A DNA stretch of 64,000 nt. It comes from Haloarchaeobius salinus (GTDB lineage Archaea; Halobacteriota; Halobacteria; Halobacteriales; Natrialbaceae). Below the pieces are notes generated by a model. That model worked only from the letters and a program-made list of their open reading frames with translations, was not told the origin of the DNA and made no database searches. Both the position numbers and the translations under genes were made by a program. Where the stretch lies: assembly GCF_024464185.1 (NCBI RefSeq), contig NZ_JANHAU010000001.1:124001-188000 (forward strand), written 5' to 3'. How positions within the stretch are numbered: the stretch's first letter is position 1; every line of letters starts with the position of its first letter. Positions 32,727 through 40,303 of the stretch are shown piece after piece.

Positions 32727-33380
32727 GTGCTCGCGTTCAGCGACCTCCGCGAGGCGACCTACTGCCCGCGCAAGTTGTACTACGTCCGCCGCGCCGACCG
32801 GTCGGTCCCCGACGAGGTCGAGGCGGTCCGTGAGCTGGCCCACCGGTACGACGCCATCCTCGCCGGCGGCTGCGACGAGGAGCTCGCGGAGCTGGCAGCA
32901 GTCCCACCCCCGGCGTACCGCGAGCAGCTCCGCCACACCGTCGAGCGTTGTCCCCGGTTCGACGCCCTCCGTGAGCCCGCCGCACGGGACGTGCTGGTGA
33001 CCGGACGCGACTGCCGCGGTATCGCGGGGAAGGTGCTCGCGGACCCGCCCGCCCCGTCGCTCGTCTCGCCCGGGAGGCCGCCCGAGAACGGCGTCTGGGA
33101 GCCACACTCGGTGTGGGCCGTCGCGGCCGCGAAGGCGCTCGCGTGGGAGAACGGGACGTCGGTCGAGCGGGCGTTCGTCGAGTACCCCGCATACGGGACG
33201 GTCCGCACCGTCGAGGTCACAGCACGACGGACGGCGGCCTACCGGCGGGCGATGCGCACCGTCGAGGGGATCGACGGGCCGCCGCCGCGGCTCAGGAACA
33301 GCGCGAAGTGCGAGTCCTGCGAGTTCGCCGACACCTGCGGGGTGAAGACGCGGACGCTGCGCTCGCTGCTCGGGCTGTAG
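32727..33380 (+). CDS. Cas4-like protein with degenerate nuclease core, no CRISPR array nearby
   Basis: A 217-residue protein related to Cas4/RecB-family nucleases. The Fe-S cysteine set is kept: one Cys in EATYCPRKLYY near residue 13 and three in KCESCEFADTC at the C-terminus. The nuclease core looks damaged by eye: the usual GVPD Asp position reads GIAGKV, and the E-x-K motif position has the loop SPGRPPENG with no matching Glu or Lys. A QxxxY-like helix is represented only by TARRTAAYRRA. Start is GTG 32727. It may be a structural Fe-S protein or a nuclease with altered ligands. It sits behind the CMI4-like gene. Confidence 0.72.
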   Translation: MLAFSDLREATYCPRKLYYVRRADRSVPDEVEAVRELAHRYDAILAGGCDEELAELAAVPPPAYREQLRHTVERCPRFDALREPAARDVLVTGRDCRGIAGKVLADPPAPSLVSPGRPPENGVWEPHSVWAVAAAKALAWENGTSVERAFVEYPAYGTVRTVEVTARRTAAYRRAMRTVEGIDGPPPRLRNSAKCESCEFADTCGVKTRTLRSLLGL

Positions 33381-33402
33381 CCCTCGCCACGATACCGGTC
33401 GC

Positions 33403-33867
33403 TCAGTCGGCGACCGGGACGTACACGTCCAGCGTCGCATCGCCGTCGCGGGGGTCGAAGTCGGGACCGTAGTACTCGAACTCGGGGTCGTCGGTGCGCT
33501 CGAACTCCACCGACGGGAACCACTCGTCGTACACGTAGTCCATCAGCGTCTCGACCTCGTCGAGCCCGACGGTGAACACCGCGTAGTTCCCGCCGGGTAC
33601 CTCGACCCGGTCGAGCGTCGGCGGGATCTCCGTCCCGTTCGACGGTTCGACGCCGACGAGGTACGTGAAGGAGCCGGTCCCGTCGTCGAAGTCGAACAGG
33701 ACGCCGAACGCCTCGTCGGAGTCGATGCGGTCGGTGTAGGAACTGTGGCGGCTGTCGAACTCGCTCCAGTGTGCGCCGAGGTCGGTCTGGTCGGTCGCGC
33801 GTGTCGAGAGCCCGACGACGGTGAACCCGTCACGGTGGACCATTCGCGGGTCGTCGATGCTGGTCAT
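33403..33867 (-). CDS. GyrI/AraC effector-binding-domain-like protein
   Basis: A 154-residue single-domain protein of the GyrI-like small-molecule-binding (SRPBCC-unrelated, AraC_E_bind) type. Recognisable segments are FTVVGLSTRAT, LGAHWSEFDSR, FTYLVGVEPSNGTEIPP and VPGGNYAVFTVGLDEV, followed by EFERTDDPEFEYYGPDFD. Family members bind small cationic or hydrophobic molecules; some hydrolyse cyclopropanones. There is no DNA-binding domain. It is the last gene of a minus-strand run. Confidence 0.8.
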   Translation of the reverse strand: MTSIDDPRMVHRDGFTVVGLSTRATDQTDLGAHWSEFDSRHSSYTDRIDSDEAFGVLFDFDDGTGSFTYLVGVEPSNGTEIPPTLDRVEVPGGNYAVFTVGLDEVETLMDYVYDEWFPSVEFERTDDPEFEYYGPDFDPRDGDATLDVYVPVAD

Positions 33868-33935
33868 GCGGTGGCTACGAGTTCAGTCGCCTTGACGGTT
33901 GCTGGCCTCGCCCGGTCATCGCCGGTGGCTCGCCG

Positions 33936-34520
33936 TCACTCCTCGGCCAGCCAGTCCTCGATGCGGTCGGCGAGCGCGCCGCGGCGGTGGATCTCGCCGG
34001 TCTCGACGTCGACGACGGTGCTCTCGGTGCCGTCGGTCGGGCCGTCGTCGACGACGTGGTCCACCCGCTCCAGGAACTCCTCGTCGAGGTCTGCGGGGTC
34101 GGTGACGCTCGGTCGCCCGCTCAGGTTCGCGCTCGTCGCCGTGACCGGCGTCCCGGCGGCCCGGTACAGCGCCAGCGCCGTCGCGTGGTCCGGCACACGG
34201 ACGCCGACCTGCTCGCGACCGGCGGTCAGCACGTCCGGGACGTGTTCGCGGCGCTGGCAGAGCACCGTCACCGGGCCGGGCAGGAACTCGTCCATGAACG
34301 ACTCCTCGCGCCCGGTCGCCAGCACGTGCTCCGTCGCGGTCTCGACGTCGGGGACGCCGAGGGAGACGGGCTTGTCGCGGGCCCGTCCCTTCGCCTCGAA
34401 CACGCGCTCGACGGCGTCGGGGTCGAGCGCGTCGGCACCGAGTCCGTACACCGTCTCGGTCGGGTAGACGACGAGGCCGCCCTCGCGGACCACCTCGCCG
34501 GCGTGTGCCACGTCGGTCAT
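33936..34520 (-). CDS. Sua5/YrdC threonylcarbamoyl-AMP synthase
   Basis: A 194-residue Sua5/YrdC-family enzyme that makes threonylcarbamoyl-AMP for the t6A modification at position 37 of ANN-decoding tRNAs. Motifs seen: VYPTETVYGLGADAL, KGRARDKPVSLGV, LPGPVTVL, VGVRVPDHATAL and TATSANLSGRP. The ATG at 34520 is chosen because the family N-terminus is short; the open frame upstream is Arg-rich. There is no C-terminal Sua5 extension, so it is the short YrdC-like form. Confidence 0.87.
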   Translation of the reverse strand: MTDVAHAGEVVREGGLVVYPTETVYGLGADALDPDAVERVFEAKGRARDKPVSLGVPDVETATEHVLATGREESFMDEFLPGPVTVLCQRREHVPDVLTAGREQVGVRVPDHATALALYRAAGTPVTATSANLSGRPSVTDPADLDEEFLERVDHVVDDGPTDGTESTVVDVETGEIHRRGALADRIEDWLAEE

Positions 34521-34573
34521 GGCGGGAGCTACTCCGGGGGAGCCTAAAAGCGTGTCAGAATCCCCGAACCGGC

Positions 34574-35089
34574 CTACAGCTCGTCGAGCGCGGTCTCGAC
34601 CGCGTCGTAGTCGGGGAAGTCGGGCCACTCGCGGGCGACCCAGGCGTACTGGACCGTGCGGTCCCCGTCGACGAGGAAGACCGCGGGCCGGAACTCCGCG
34701 ACGCCGGCCATCCCGTCGAGGTCGTTCTCGATGCCGTACTCGGCGGCGACGCCGGCGGCGGGGTCCGAGAACAGGGCGTGGTCGATGCCGCGCTCCTCGA
34801 TGAGCCGCTTGTGAGCGTACGGGTCCGAGACCGAGATGCCGACGACCTGCGCGTCGAAGCGCTCGCCCCACTCGCGGTCGCGGATCTCGTTCCAGACGTA
34901 CGTCGCCGGGAACGCCCCGTCCATCGAGTGGGCGACGAGCAGCACCGGCCCCTCGTCGGTCAGGTCCGAGAGCGAGACGTCCTCCCAGTACTCCTCGTTC
35001 ACCAGCGGACGGGTGAAGTCGGGTGCCGTCTCGTCGACCGCGACGTGCTCCGTCTCGGGCAGGTCGACCACGTCGAACTCGAGCTCCAT
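34574..35089 (-). CDS. Peroxiredoxin-like (redoxin) protein without cysteine
   Basis: A 171-residue thioredoxin-fold protein of the AhpC/TSA/redoxin type. Family segments are VAVDETAPDFTRPLV, VVGISVSDPYAHKRL, ALFSDPAAGVAAEYGI and RPAVFLVDGDRTVQYAWV. The peroxidatic motif (P-x-x-x-T/S-x-x-C) is replaced by AHSMDGAFPATY and the whole protein has no Cys, so it cannot be a classical peroxidase. The upstream gene, overlapping its start by one base (TGATG), encodes a CPFC glutaredoxin-like protein. The two may form a pair where one provides the redox thiols. This is inference. Confidence 0.78.
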   Translation of the reverse strand: MELEFDVVDLPETEHVAVDETAPDFTRPLVNEEYWEDVSLSDLTDEGPVLLVAHSMDGAFPATYVWNEIRDREWGERFDAQVVGISVSDPYAHKRLIEERGIDHALFSDPAAGVAAEYGIENDLDGMAGVAEFRPAVFLVDGDRTVQYAWVAREWPDFPDYDAVETALDEL

Positions 35090-35349
35090 CAGGCCTCACC
35101 CCCGTAGGTCGCGTGGAGGTAGTCGACGATGTTCGCGCTCTCGGACATCGTGACGCCGGTGTTCTCGTCGACGATGGCCGGCACGGTTCGCTTGCCGGAG
35201 ACGCGCTTGACGACGTTCCGTCGGGAGTGCAACGGCTCGACGAATCGCGAGCGGTAGTCGAGGTCGTACTCGTCGAGTACGCGGACGACACGCTCGCAGA
35301 ACGGGCACGCCTGGAGCCGGTAGAGTGTGATGGGTGGTGCCTCGGACAT
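35089..35349 (-). CDS. Glutaredoxin / GST N-terminal-domain protein
   Basis: An 86-residue thioredoxin-fold protein with a CPFC active site near the N-terminus (YRLQACPFCERVVRVL), the cis-Pro in RTVPAIVDENTGVTM and the binding motif SESANIVDYL, which matches the GST N-terminal / glutaredoxin-like family. It reduces disulfides or glutathione-like adducts; haloarchaea use gamma-glutamylcysteine and not glutathione, so the true partner is uncertain. Its stop shares one base with the redoxin start. The ATG at 35349 is chosen since upstream in-frame codons are unlike the family. Confidence 0.83.
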   Translation of the reverse strand: MSEAPPITLYRLQACPFCERVVRVLDEYDLDYRSRFVEPLHSRRNVVKRVSGKRTVPAIVDENTGVTMSESANIVDYLHATYGGEA

Positions 35350-35471
35350 ACACACAGGTAGGCGCGTCGGCTCCGAAAGGGCTTCGCTCGCGGCAGCGGC
35401 CTCGATTCCGTCGAACCGGTCAGGAAACAAGAAAAGAGTTAATCCCGGGGGCTACCAAGCCTCAGTGTCGA

Positions 35472-36878
35472 ATGGGTTCATTGCCTAGTCTCGCGTCCGT
35501 GGAGCCCCCCGCACTGTACGAGGTTCCGATAATCGGCGTCAATCTCTCGGAGCCCGTCATCACGGTGCTCGGTGTCGTGACCATCGGGATTCTCATCGGT
35601 CTCTCGGCGTTCTTCTCCTCGTCGGAGATCGCGATGTTCTCGCTCGCGAAGCACCGGATCGAGTCGATGCGCGAGGAGGGGAAGCCGGGCTCGGCGACCG
35701 TCGCCGAGCTGAAGGACGACCCGCACCGCCTGCTGGTCACCATCCTCGTCGGGAACAACCTCGTCAACATCGCGATGTCGTCCATCGCGACGGGGCTGTT
35801 CGCCATCTACCTCGACCAGGGGCCGGCGGTCGCGGTCGCGACGCTCACCATCACCGCCCTCGTCCTGTTGTTCGGCGAGAGCGCACCCAAGAGCTACGCG
35901 GTCGAGAACACCGAGTCGTGGGCGCTGCGCATCGCCCGCCCGCTGAAGTGGTCCGAGTACGTCCTGCTCCCGCTCATCCTCATCTTCGACTACCTCACCC
36001 GCATCGTCAACAAGGTCACCGGCGGCCGGTCGGCCATCGAGAGCTCCTACGTGACCCGCGACGAGATTCAGAACATGATCGAGACCGGCGAGCGCGAGGG
36101 CGTCATCGAGGAGGAGGAGCGCGAGATGCTCCAGCGCATCTTCCGGTTCAACAACACCATCGCCAAGGAGGTGATGACGCCGCGGCTGGACATGACCGGC
36201 GTCCCGAAGGACGCCGCCATCGACGAGGCCATCGAGACGGCCATCCACTCCGGCCACGCCCGCGTCCCGGTGTACGAGGGCAGCCTCGACAACGTCATCG
36301 GGGTCGTCCACATCCGCGACCTCGTCCGCGACAACAACTACGGCGAGACCGAGCCCGACGACATCGAGCTCGAGGACCTCATCCAGCCGACGCTGCACGT
36401 CCCCGAGTCGAAGAACGTCGACGAGCTGATGGCCGAGATGCGCGAGAACCGCATGCACATGGTCATCGTCATCGACGAGTTCGGCACCACCGAGGGCCTC
36501 GTGACGATGGAGGACATGATAGAGGAGATCGTCGGCGAGATCCTCGAAGGCGAGGAGGAGGAGCCCATCGAGGAGGTCGACGACGACACGTTCATCGTCA
36601 AGGGCGAGCTCAACATCGAGGACGTCAACGAGGCGATGGGCATCGACCTCCCCGAGGGCGAGGAGTTCGAGACCATCGCCGGCTTCATCTTCAACCGTGC
36701 GGGCCGGCTCGTCGAGGAGGGCGAGCAGATCACCTACGACGGGATCGAGATCACCGTCGAGCAGGTCGAGAACACCCGCATCATGAAGGCGCTCCTCACC
36801 CGCATCGACGACGGCGGCGGGGAGTCCGGCGACGGCGACGACGTCGACGCCGAGCCGGACGAGCTCCAGCCGGAGTAG
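35472..36878 (+). CDS. CNNM/CorC-type membrane protein (DUF21, CBS pair, CorC_HlyC)
   Basis: A 468-residue membrane protein. The DUF21 part has about four spans (VLGVVTIGILIGLSAFFSSSEIAMF is the family signature), then two CBS domains at about 225-340 (MTPRLDMTGVPKDAAIDEA and DLIQPTLHVPESKNVDEL), and a C-terminal transporter-associated CorC domain (DTFIVKGELNIEDVNEAMG). It is related to Mg2+/Co2+ exporters CNNM/CorC, and CBS domains probably sense adenosyl nucleotides. The TATA-like GAGTTAATC about 32 nt upstream supports ATG 35472. Confidence 0.88.
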   Translation: MGSLPSLASVEPPALYEVPIIGVNLSEPVITVLGVVTIGILIGLSAFFSSSEIAMFSLAKHRIESMREEGKPGSATVAELKDDPHRLLVTILVGNNLVNIAMSSIATGLFAIYLDQGPAVAVATLTITALVLLFGESAPKSYAVENTESWALRIARPLKWSEYVLLPLILIFDYLTRIVNKVTGGRSAIESSYVTRDEIQNMIETGEREGVIEEEEREMLQRIFRFNNTIAKEVMTPRLDMTGVPKDAAIDEAIETAIHSGHARVPVYEGSLDNVIGVVHIRDLVRDNNYGETEPDDIELEDLIQPTLHVPESKNVDELMAEMRENRMHMVIVIDEFGTTEGLVTMEDMIEEIVGEILEGEEEEPIEEVDDDTFIVKGELNIEDVNEAMGIDLPEGEEFETIAGFIFNRAGRLVEEGEQITYDGIEITVEQVENTRIMKALLTRIDDGGGESGDGDDVDAEPDELQPE

Positions 36879-36908
36879 TCGACTCGACGTTCTTCGTGTC
36901 CCCGTCGC

Positions 36909-38093
36909 TCAGAGCAACAGCGCATCGACGGCGAGGAAGCCGACGTAGGCGACGACGAACGACAGCACGAGCGAGCCGACCCACGCGAGCACCGTATTCA
37001 CCATCTTCTCCCGGCTCACGCCGCCCCCGCCGGCCGCGTAGCCGCTGCCGATGATGGCGCTGACGATGATCTCGTTGAACGAGACGGGGATGCCGAAGAA
37101 GATGGCGACCTGTGCGATGGCGAAGCTCGGGATGAGCGCGGCGATGGAGCGACGCGGCCCGAGCGAGGAGTAGTCCTGCGAGAGCGCCTTGATCATCCGC
37201 GGCGCACCCGTCCACGAGCCGACGAGCAGGCCGACCCCGCCGCCGACGAGCACCGCCACGAGCGGCACGTCGAACTCCGACAGCAGCGGCGCGAGCGGGC
37301 CGACCGCGAGCCCGACCTGGCTCCCGCCCGCGGAGAAGGCGACGAGCCCGCCGAGCACGAGGAGGAAGCGCCGCTGTGCACCCGCCTGGTCCCGGGCCAC
37401 GTCGCGGGCGAGGACCAGCGCGACGGCCAGCGCGATGCCGAGGGTGACCAGCACTGTCGCGGCGAGGCCGGGCAGCGGGAGGACGGGCGCGAGCGTCGCC
37501 GCGATGGACGCGCTCCCGTCGGGCGGGCCGAGCAGGGCGAACTCCACGTTCGCGAGGATAGCACCGACGAGCCCGGCGAGCCCGGGCACGAGCCAGCCCT
37601 CGTTCAGCGCGTTGCCCCGCAACGCCCGCGCGGTGGCGTACGCCGTTCCCCCGCCGAGAAACGGCGTCAGCACCCATAGCGTCGTTATCTCGACGTACTT
37701 GGCGAACTGCGGGGTACCGCCCATCGCGAGGCCGACGCCGACGACCGCGCCGGTGACGGTGAACGCGGTGGCGATGGGGTAGCCCGCGAAGATGCCGATG
37801 GCGACCAGTACCGCGGCGACGAGCAGTCCCACGGTGGCGGCCTCGGCCGACAGCGTCACGCCGCCGACGAGTTCCTTGCCCACCGCCTCCGTGACGCCCT
37901 GGCCCTGCAGTACGGCCCCGGCGAACCCGAGGATACCGACGAAGAAGCCCGCCCGCATCACCGAGATGGCGTTCGCCCCGACCGCCGGCGCGAACGGCGT
38001 CGACCCGGAGGAGCCCGCGCCGATGGACCACGCCATGAACAGACTCGCCAGTCCCGCGACGACGAACGTCGCGACCGTCGCGGCACCTACCAT
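36909..38093 (-). CDS. PiT-family inorganic phosphate transporter
   Basis: A 394-residue PiT-family carrier with about ten hydrophobic spans. The duplicated PiT signature is visible: [22 protein letters not shown] in the first half and [21 protein letters not shown] in the second. It imports phosphate (or sulfate-like anions) with a cation. A second PiT-family gene is encoded at 49192-50427. No phosphate regulator (DUF47/PhoU) is adjacent. The product is convergent with the CBS-domain gene. Confidence 0.87.
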   Translation of the reverse strand: MVGAATVATFVVAGLASLFMAWSIGAGSSGSTPFAPAVGANAISVMRAGFFVGILGFAGAVLQGQGVTEAVGKELVGGVTLSAEAATVGLLVAAVLVAIGIFAGYPIATAFTVTGAVVGVGLAMGGTPQFAKYVEITTLWVLTPFLGGGTAYATARALRGNALNEGWLVPGLAGLVGAILANVEFALLGPPDGSASIAATLAPVLPLPGLAATVLVTLGIALAVALVLARDVARDQAGAQRRFLLVLGGLVAFSAGGSQVGLAVGPLAPLLSEFDVPLVAVLVGGGVGLLVGSWTGAPRMIKALSQDYSSLGPRRSIAALIPSFAIAQVAIFFGIPVSFNEIIVSAIIGSGYAAGGGGVSREKMVNTVLAWVGSLVLSFVVAYVGFLAVDALLL

Positions 38094-38213
38094 TGCTCGG
38101 AGCCTCGGCTGGCGGCTATAAGTGGGTGTCGCCTCCAGGGTGTCGGTGCTGGTTCGAGTGATGCGGTCGGACGGCGCGAACTCGCCGTGAAGATAGGGGT
38201 ATCGACGCTCCGT

Positions 38214-38906
38214 TCAGTTCGTCGAGGGTTTCGACCGGTCCTCGGACGGTGGCGGCTCGACGCCCTCGGCGGCCTCGACGTGTGTGGTGTCCTTCTCGAC
38301 GTCGACGTGCCACCGGTCGACGGTGTCCTCGTACTCGTAGAGGCGGTCGCCGACCTCGCCCTTGAGGTCCTCGTCGTTGACGTTCACCTCGAAGATGAAC
38401 TCGTCGTCCTCGCCGGCGGACTGCTGGAGGTTCGCGCTGACGAGCTCGTTGTCGAAGTAGTAGGGCGCGAGCTGGGTCATCACGCGCTGGTAGACGGTGT
38501 CCTCGACCTTGCGGAGGGCCTTCCGGCCGGCCGAGTCGGCGGCGCGCGCGACGTACCCGATGGACTCGTTCCACTTGTCCACCGCCGAGTCGGCGTCGCC
38601 GTCCTCGAGCTTCTCGTAGGACTGCGAGAGCTTCTCGCCGGCGGTCTGGACGTCCTCGTTGGGTTGCTTGCCTGCTTTCTCTCCCTGCCCCTCGCCGACG
38701 CTGGCCTGCTCTGCGGTCTTCTCGCTGACGTCCTCGTCGATGTCCTCGGTGGCCTTCGGTCGCCACTCGTTCCACTCGGCGAACGCGTCGGCGTGCTCGC
38801 CGTCGTTCACGTCGAGGTCGCGCAGGGCGCGGGTGATGCGCTCGCCGTGTTCGACGACCTCGGGCCAGGTTCCGCGGATCTTGAACCCGGAGATGCTCTC
38901 TTCCAT
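38214..38906 (-). CDS. Haloarchaeal soluble protein, possibly DUF5828
   Basis: A 230-residue acidic protein I place tentatively in DUF5828. It starts with [24 protein letters not shown] and is largely helical: [42 protein letters not shown] and [24 protein letters not shown]-terminal strand pair ([18 protein letters not shown]) follows and then an acidic tail. No membrane span, Cys or catalytic motif is seen. Its function is unknown. Confidence 0.68.
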   Translation of the reverse strand: MEESISGFKIRGTWPEVVEHGERITRALRDLDVNDGEHADAFAEWNEWRPKATEDIDEDVSEKTAEQASVGEGQGEKAGKQPNEDVQTAGEKLSQSYEKLEDGDADSAVDKWNESIGYVARAADSAGRKALRKVEDTVYQRVMTQLAPYYFDNELVSANLQQSAGEDDEFIFEVNVNDEDLKGEVGDRLYEYEDTVDRWHVDVEKDTTHVEAAEGVEPPPSEDRSKPSTN

Positions 38907-38982
38907 CGGCTTGCACCGGCATATGGCCCCGTTCGTGATAAACTTTCCAGGGAGTCACGGAGTAGCAGGGCGCGAATCGAAC

Positions 38983-38990
38983 GATTTTAC
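38983..38990 (+). promoter_or_regulatory. TATA box of upp
   Basis: GATTTTAC is centred about 28 nt before the ATG at 39015 and supports this start over the long upstream frame. Confidence 0.6.
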
Positions 38991-39014
38991 AGGTTCGCCC
39001 GCGCTGTTGGGTGT

Positions 39015-39692
39015 ATGACTATCGAAGACCGCGGCGACGCGTACCTCGTCACCCACGCACTGGCGACGGACACGCTCACGAAGCTCCGCAGCGTCGAGAC
39101 GGAACAGGTCGCGTTCCGGAAGGGCCTGGTCAAGCTCGGCCGCATCTGTGGCTACGAGATCATCGACGGTCGGATGGAGACACAGTACGTCGAGGTGCAG
39201 ACGCCGCTCGAGAAGACGATGGGCGAGCGCGTGAAGGGACTCGACGACGTGGTCATCATCAACGTCCTGCGTGCCGCGACGCCGTTCGTCGAGGGGCTGT
39301 TGAAGGCGTTCCCGCGCGCCCGACAGGGCGTCATCTCGGCCTCGCGCGACGAGGAGGCGGGCCGCAACGAGGCGGGCGAGTTCCCCATCACCATCGACTA
39401 CGTGAAGCTGCCCGAGATCAACGAGGAGGACACCGTCATCGTCGCCGACCCGATGCTCGCGACGGGCTCGACGATGAACGCGGTCCTCGACCACGTCACC
39501 GAGCAGGCACCGGACCCGGAGCACCTCATCGTGCTCTCGGCTGTGAGCGCGCCCGACGGACTCATCCGCGTCGGCGAGCAGTTCCCCGAGGCCGACCTGC
39601 TCACCGTCGCCATCGACGACCACCTCGACGACAACGGCTTCATCGTCCCCGGGCTGGGCGACGCGGGCGACCGCGCGTTCCGCACGACGTGA
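39015..39692 (+). CDS. upp: Uracil phosphoribosyltransferase
   Basis: A 225-residue UPRT that salvages uracil to UMP with PRPP. The PRPP-binding loop [10 protein letters not shown] is at 145-154, and family segments [20 protein letters not shown] and [13 protein letters not shown] (uracil-binding GDAGDR) are present. Length and ends match UPRTs exactly. The frame is open far upstream, but the TATA box at 38983 and the family N-terminus fix ATG 39015. Confidence 0.93.
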   Translation: MTIEDRGDAYLVTHALATDTLTKLRSVETEQVAFRKGLVKLGRICGYEIIDGRMETQYVEVQTPLEKTMGERVKGLDDVVIINVLRAATPFVEGLLKAFPRARQGVISASRDEEAGRNEAGEFPITIDYVKLPEINEEDTVIVADPMLATGSTMNAVLDHVTEQAPDPEHLIVLSAVSAPDGLIRVGEQFPEADLLTVAIDDHLDDNGFIVPGLGDAGDRAFRTT

Positions 39693-39703
39693 GGACCTGA
39701 ACG

Positions 39704-39711
39704 CCTTTAAC
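39704..39711 (+). promoter_or_regulatory. TATA box of the small zinc-finger gene
   Basis: CCTTTAAC is centred about 27 nt before the ATG at 39734, only 12 nt after the upp stop. Confidence 0.6.
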
Positions 39712-39733
39712 CGCCGAGTGTGACGACCAGAGC

Positions 39734-39943
39734 ATGACCGAGGACCCGTGTGACGACTGCGGCGAGCCAGTCAGCGACGCGCTCTCGCGGACCGTCCAGC
39801 TGGCGGTCGACCGTACGCAGATCGACGCACAGCGACTCTGCCCCGACTGCTTCGCGGACTGGATCGACCGCTACCAGCACGAGATGGGGACCGACGACGG
39901 TTCGTCGGTCGACATCGACGACGACGACATCATCGTCGACTAG
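39734..39943 (+). CDS. Small zinc-finger protein (DUF7569-like)
   Basis: A 69-residue protein with two CxxC pairs: CDDCGE near residue 6 and CPDC near residue 36, which form one treble-clef or ribbon zinc site. Between them is a short helix with VQLAVDRTQIDAQRL; the C-terminus is an Asp-rich tail. Such haloarchaeal micro-zinc proteins (around 60-75 residues) are often needed for biofilm or motility control, but no role is assigned to this one. It has its own TATA box despite lying close behind upp. Confidence 0.75.
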   Translation: MTEDPCDDCGEPVSDALSRTVQLAVDRTQIDAQRLCPDCFADWIDRYQHEMGTDDGSSVDIDDDDIIVD

Positions 39944-39966
39944 AACCCCCTCGCTTCGCCTCGAAC
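39944..39966 (-). repeat. ORB-like element
   Basis: Minus strand contains GAGGCGAAGCGAGGGGGTT, roughly 17 of 23 positions of the reference ORB. Confidence 0.4.
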
Positions 39967-40087
39967 CCGCACGCAGGCGACGGCAACGCCGTGGAGATGC
40001 TCCGGACGAAACGACCCGACCGAGGGCTCCGGAGACGACCGGACCGCTCCGGAGCAGTCGTGGACCGTGCGTGCGACCGCCGAGCCG

Positions 40088-40110
40088 AACCCCTTCGTTT
40101 CGGCTCCGAA
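40088..40110 (-). repeat. ORB-like element with perfect core
   Basis: Minus strand contains CCGAAACGAAGGGGTT: the GAAACGAAGGGGT half is identical to the best oriC box, while the left half is poor. Confidence 0.55.
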
Positions 40111-40142
40111 CCGCACGACTGGGGCCGGGTAGCGCGGCTGAT

Positions 40143-40165
40143 TCTCCGGTCGAAACGTACCTCTG
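40143..40165 (+). repeat. Weak ORB-like element
   Basis: TCTCCGGTCGAAACG matches the left half of the ORB, but the G-run is missing. Orientation is opposite to the box at 40088. Confidence 0.3.
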
Positions 40166-40303
40166 TTCGGCGACGGTACGCGGGGTGCTTCCCGGCCGGT
40201 CGATCCCGCAGCCAGGGGGGGACGATGGCACCTGAGCGCCGGGGCCGGCGGGTACCTCTTTACACTAGCCGCCCCCAGATACGGCACGGAACCACTGGTC
40301 CAC

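Larger units (their letters stand above)
39944..40303. other. Intergenic region with ORB-like elements, no gene
   Basis: 360 bp between the zinc-finger gene and the sensor-kinase gene. No ORF with haloarchaeal coding character is seen. It contains two minus-oriented ORB-like sites at 39944 and 40088 and a weak plus-oriented one at 40143. A T-rich TTTACACT at 40258-40265 may serve as promoter of the kinase, giving a short leader. Confidence 0.5.

Noticed and set aside
32727-33380. Possible CRISPR-Cas locus around the Cas4-like gene
   Set aside because: No repeat-spacer array and no cas1, cas2 or effector gene is visible in the window.
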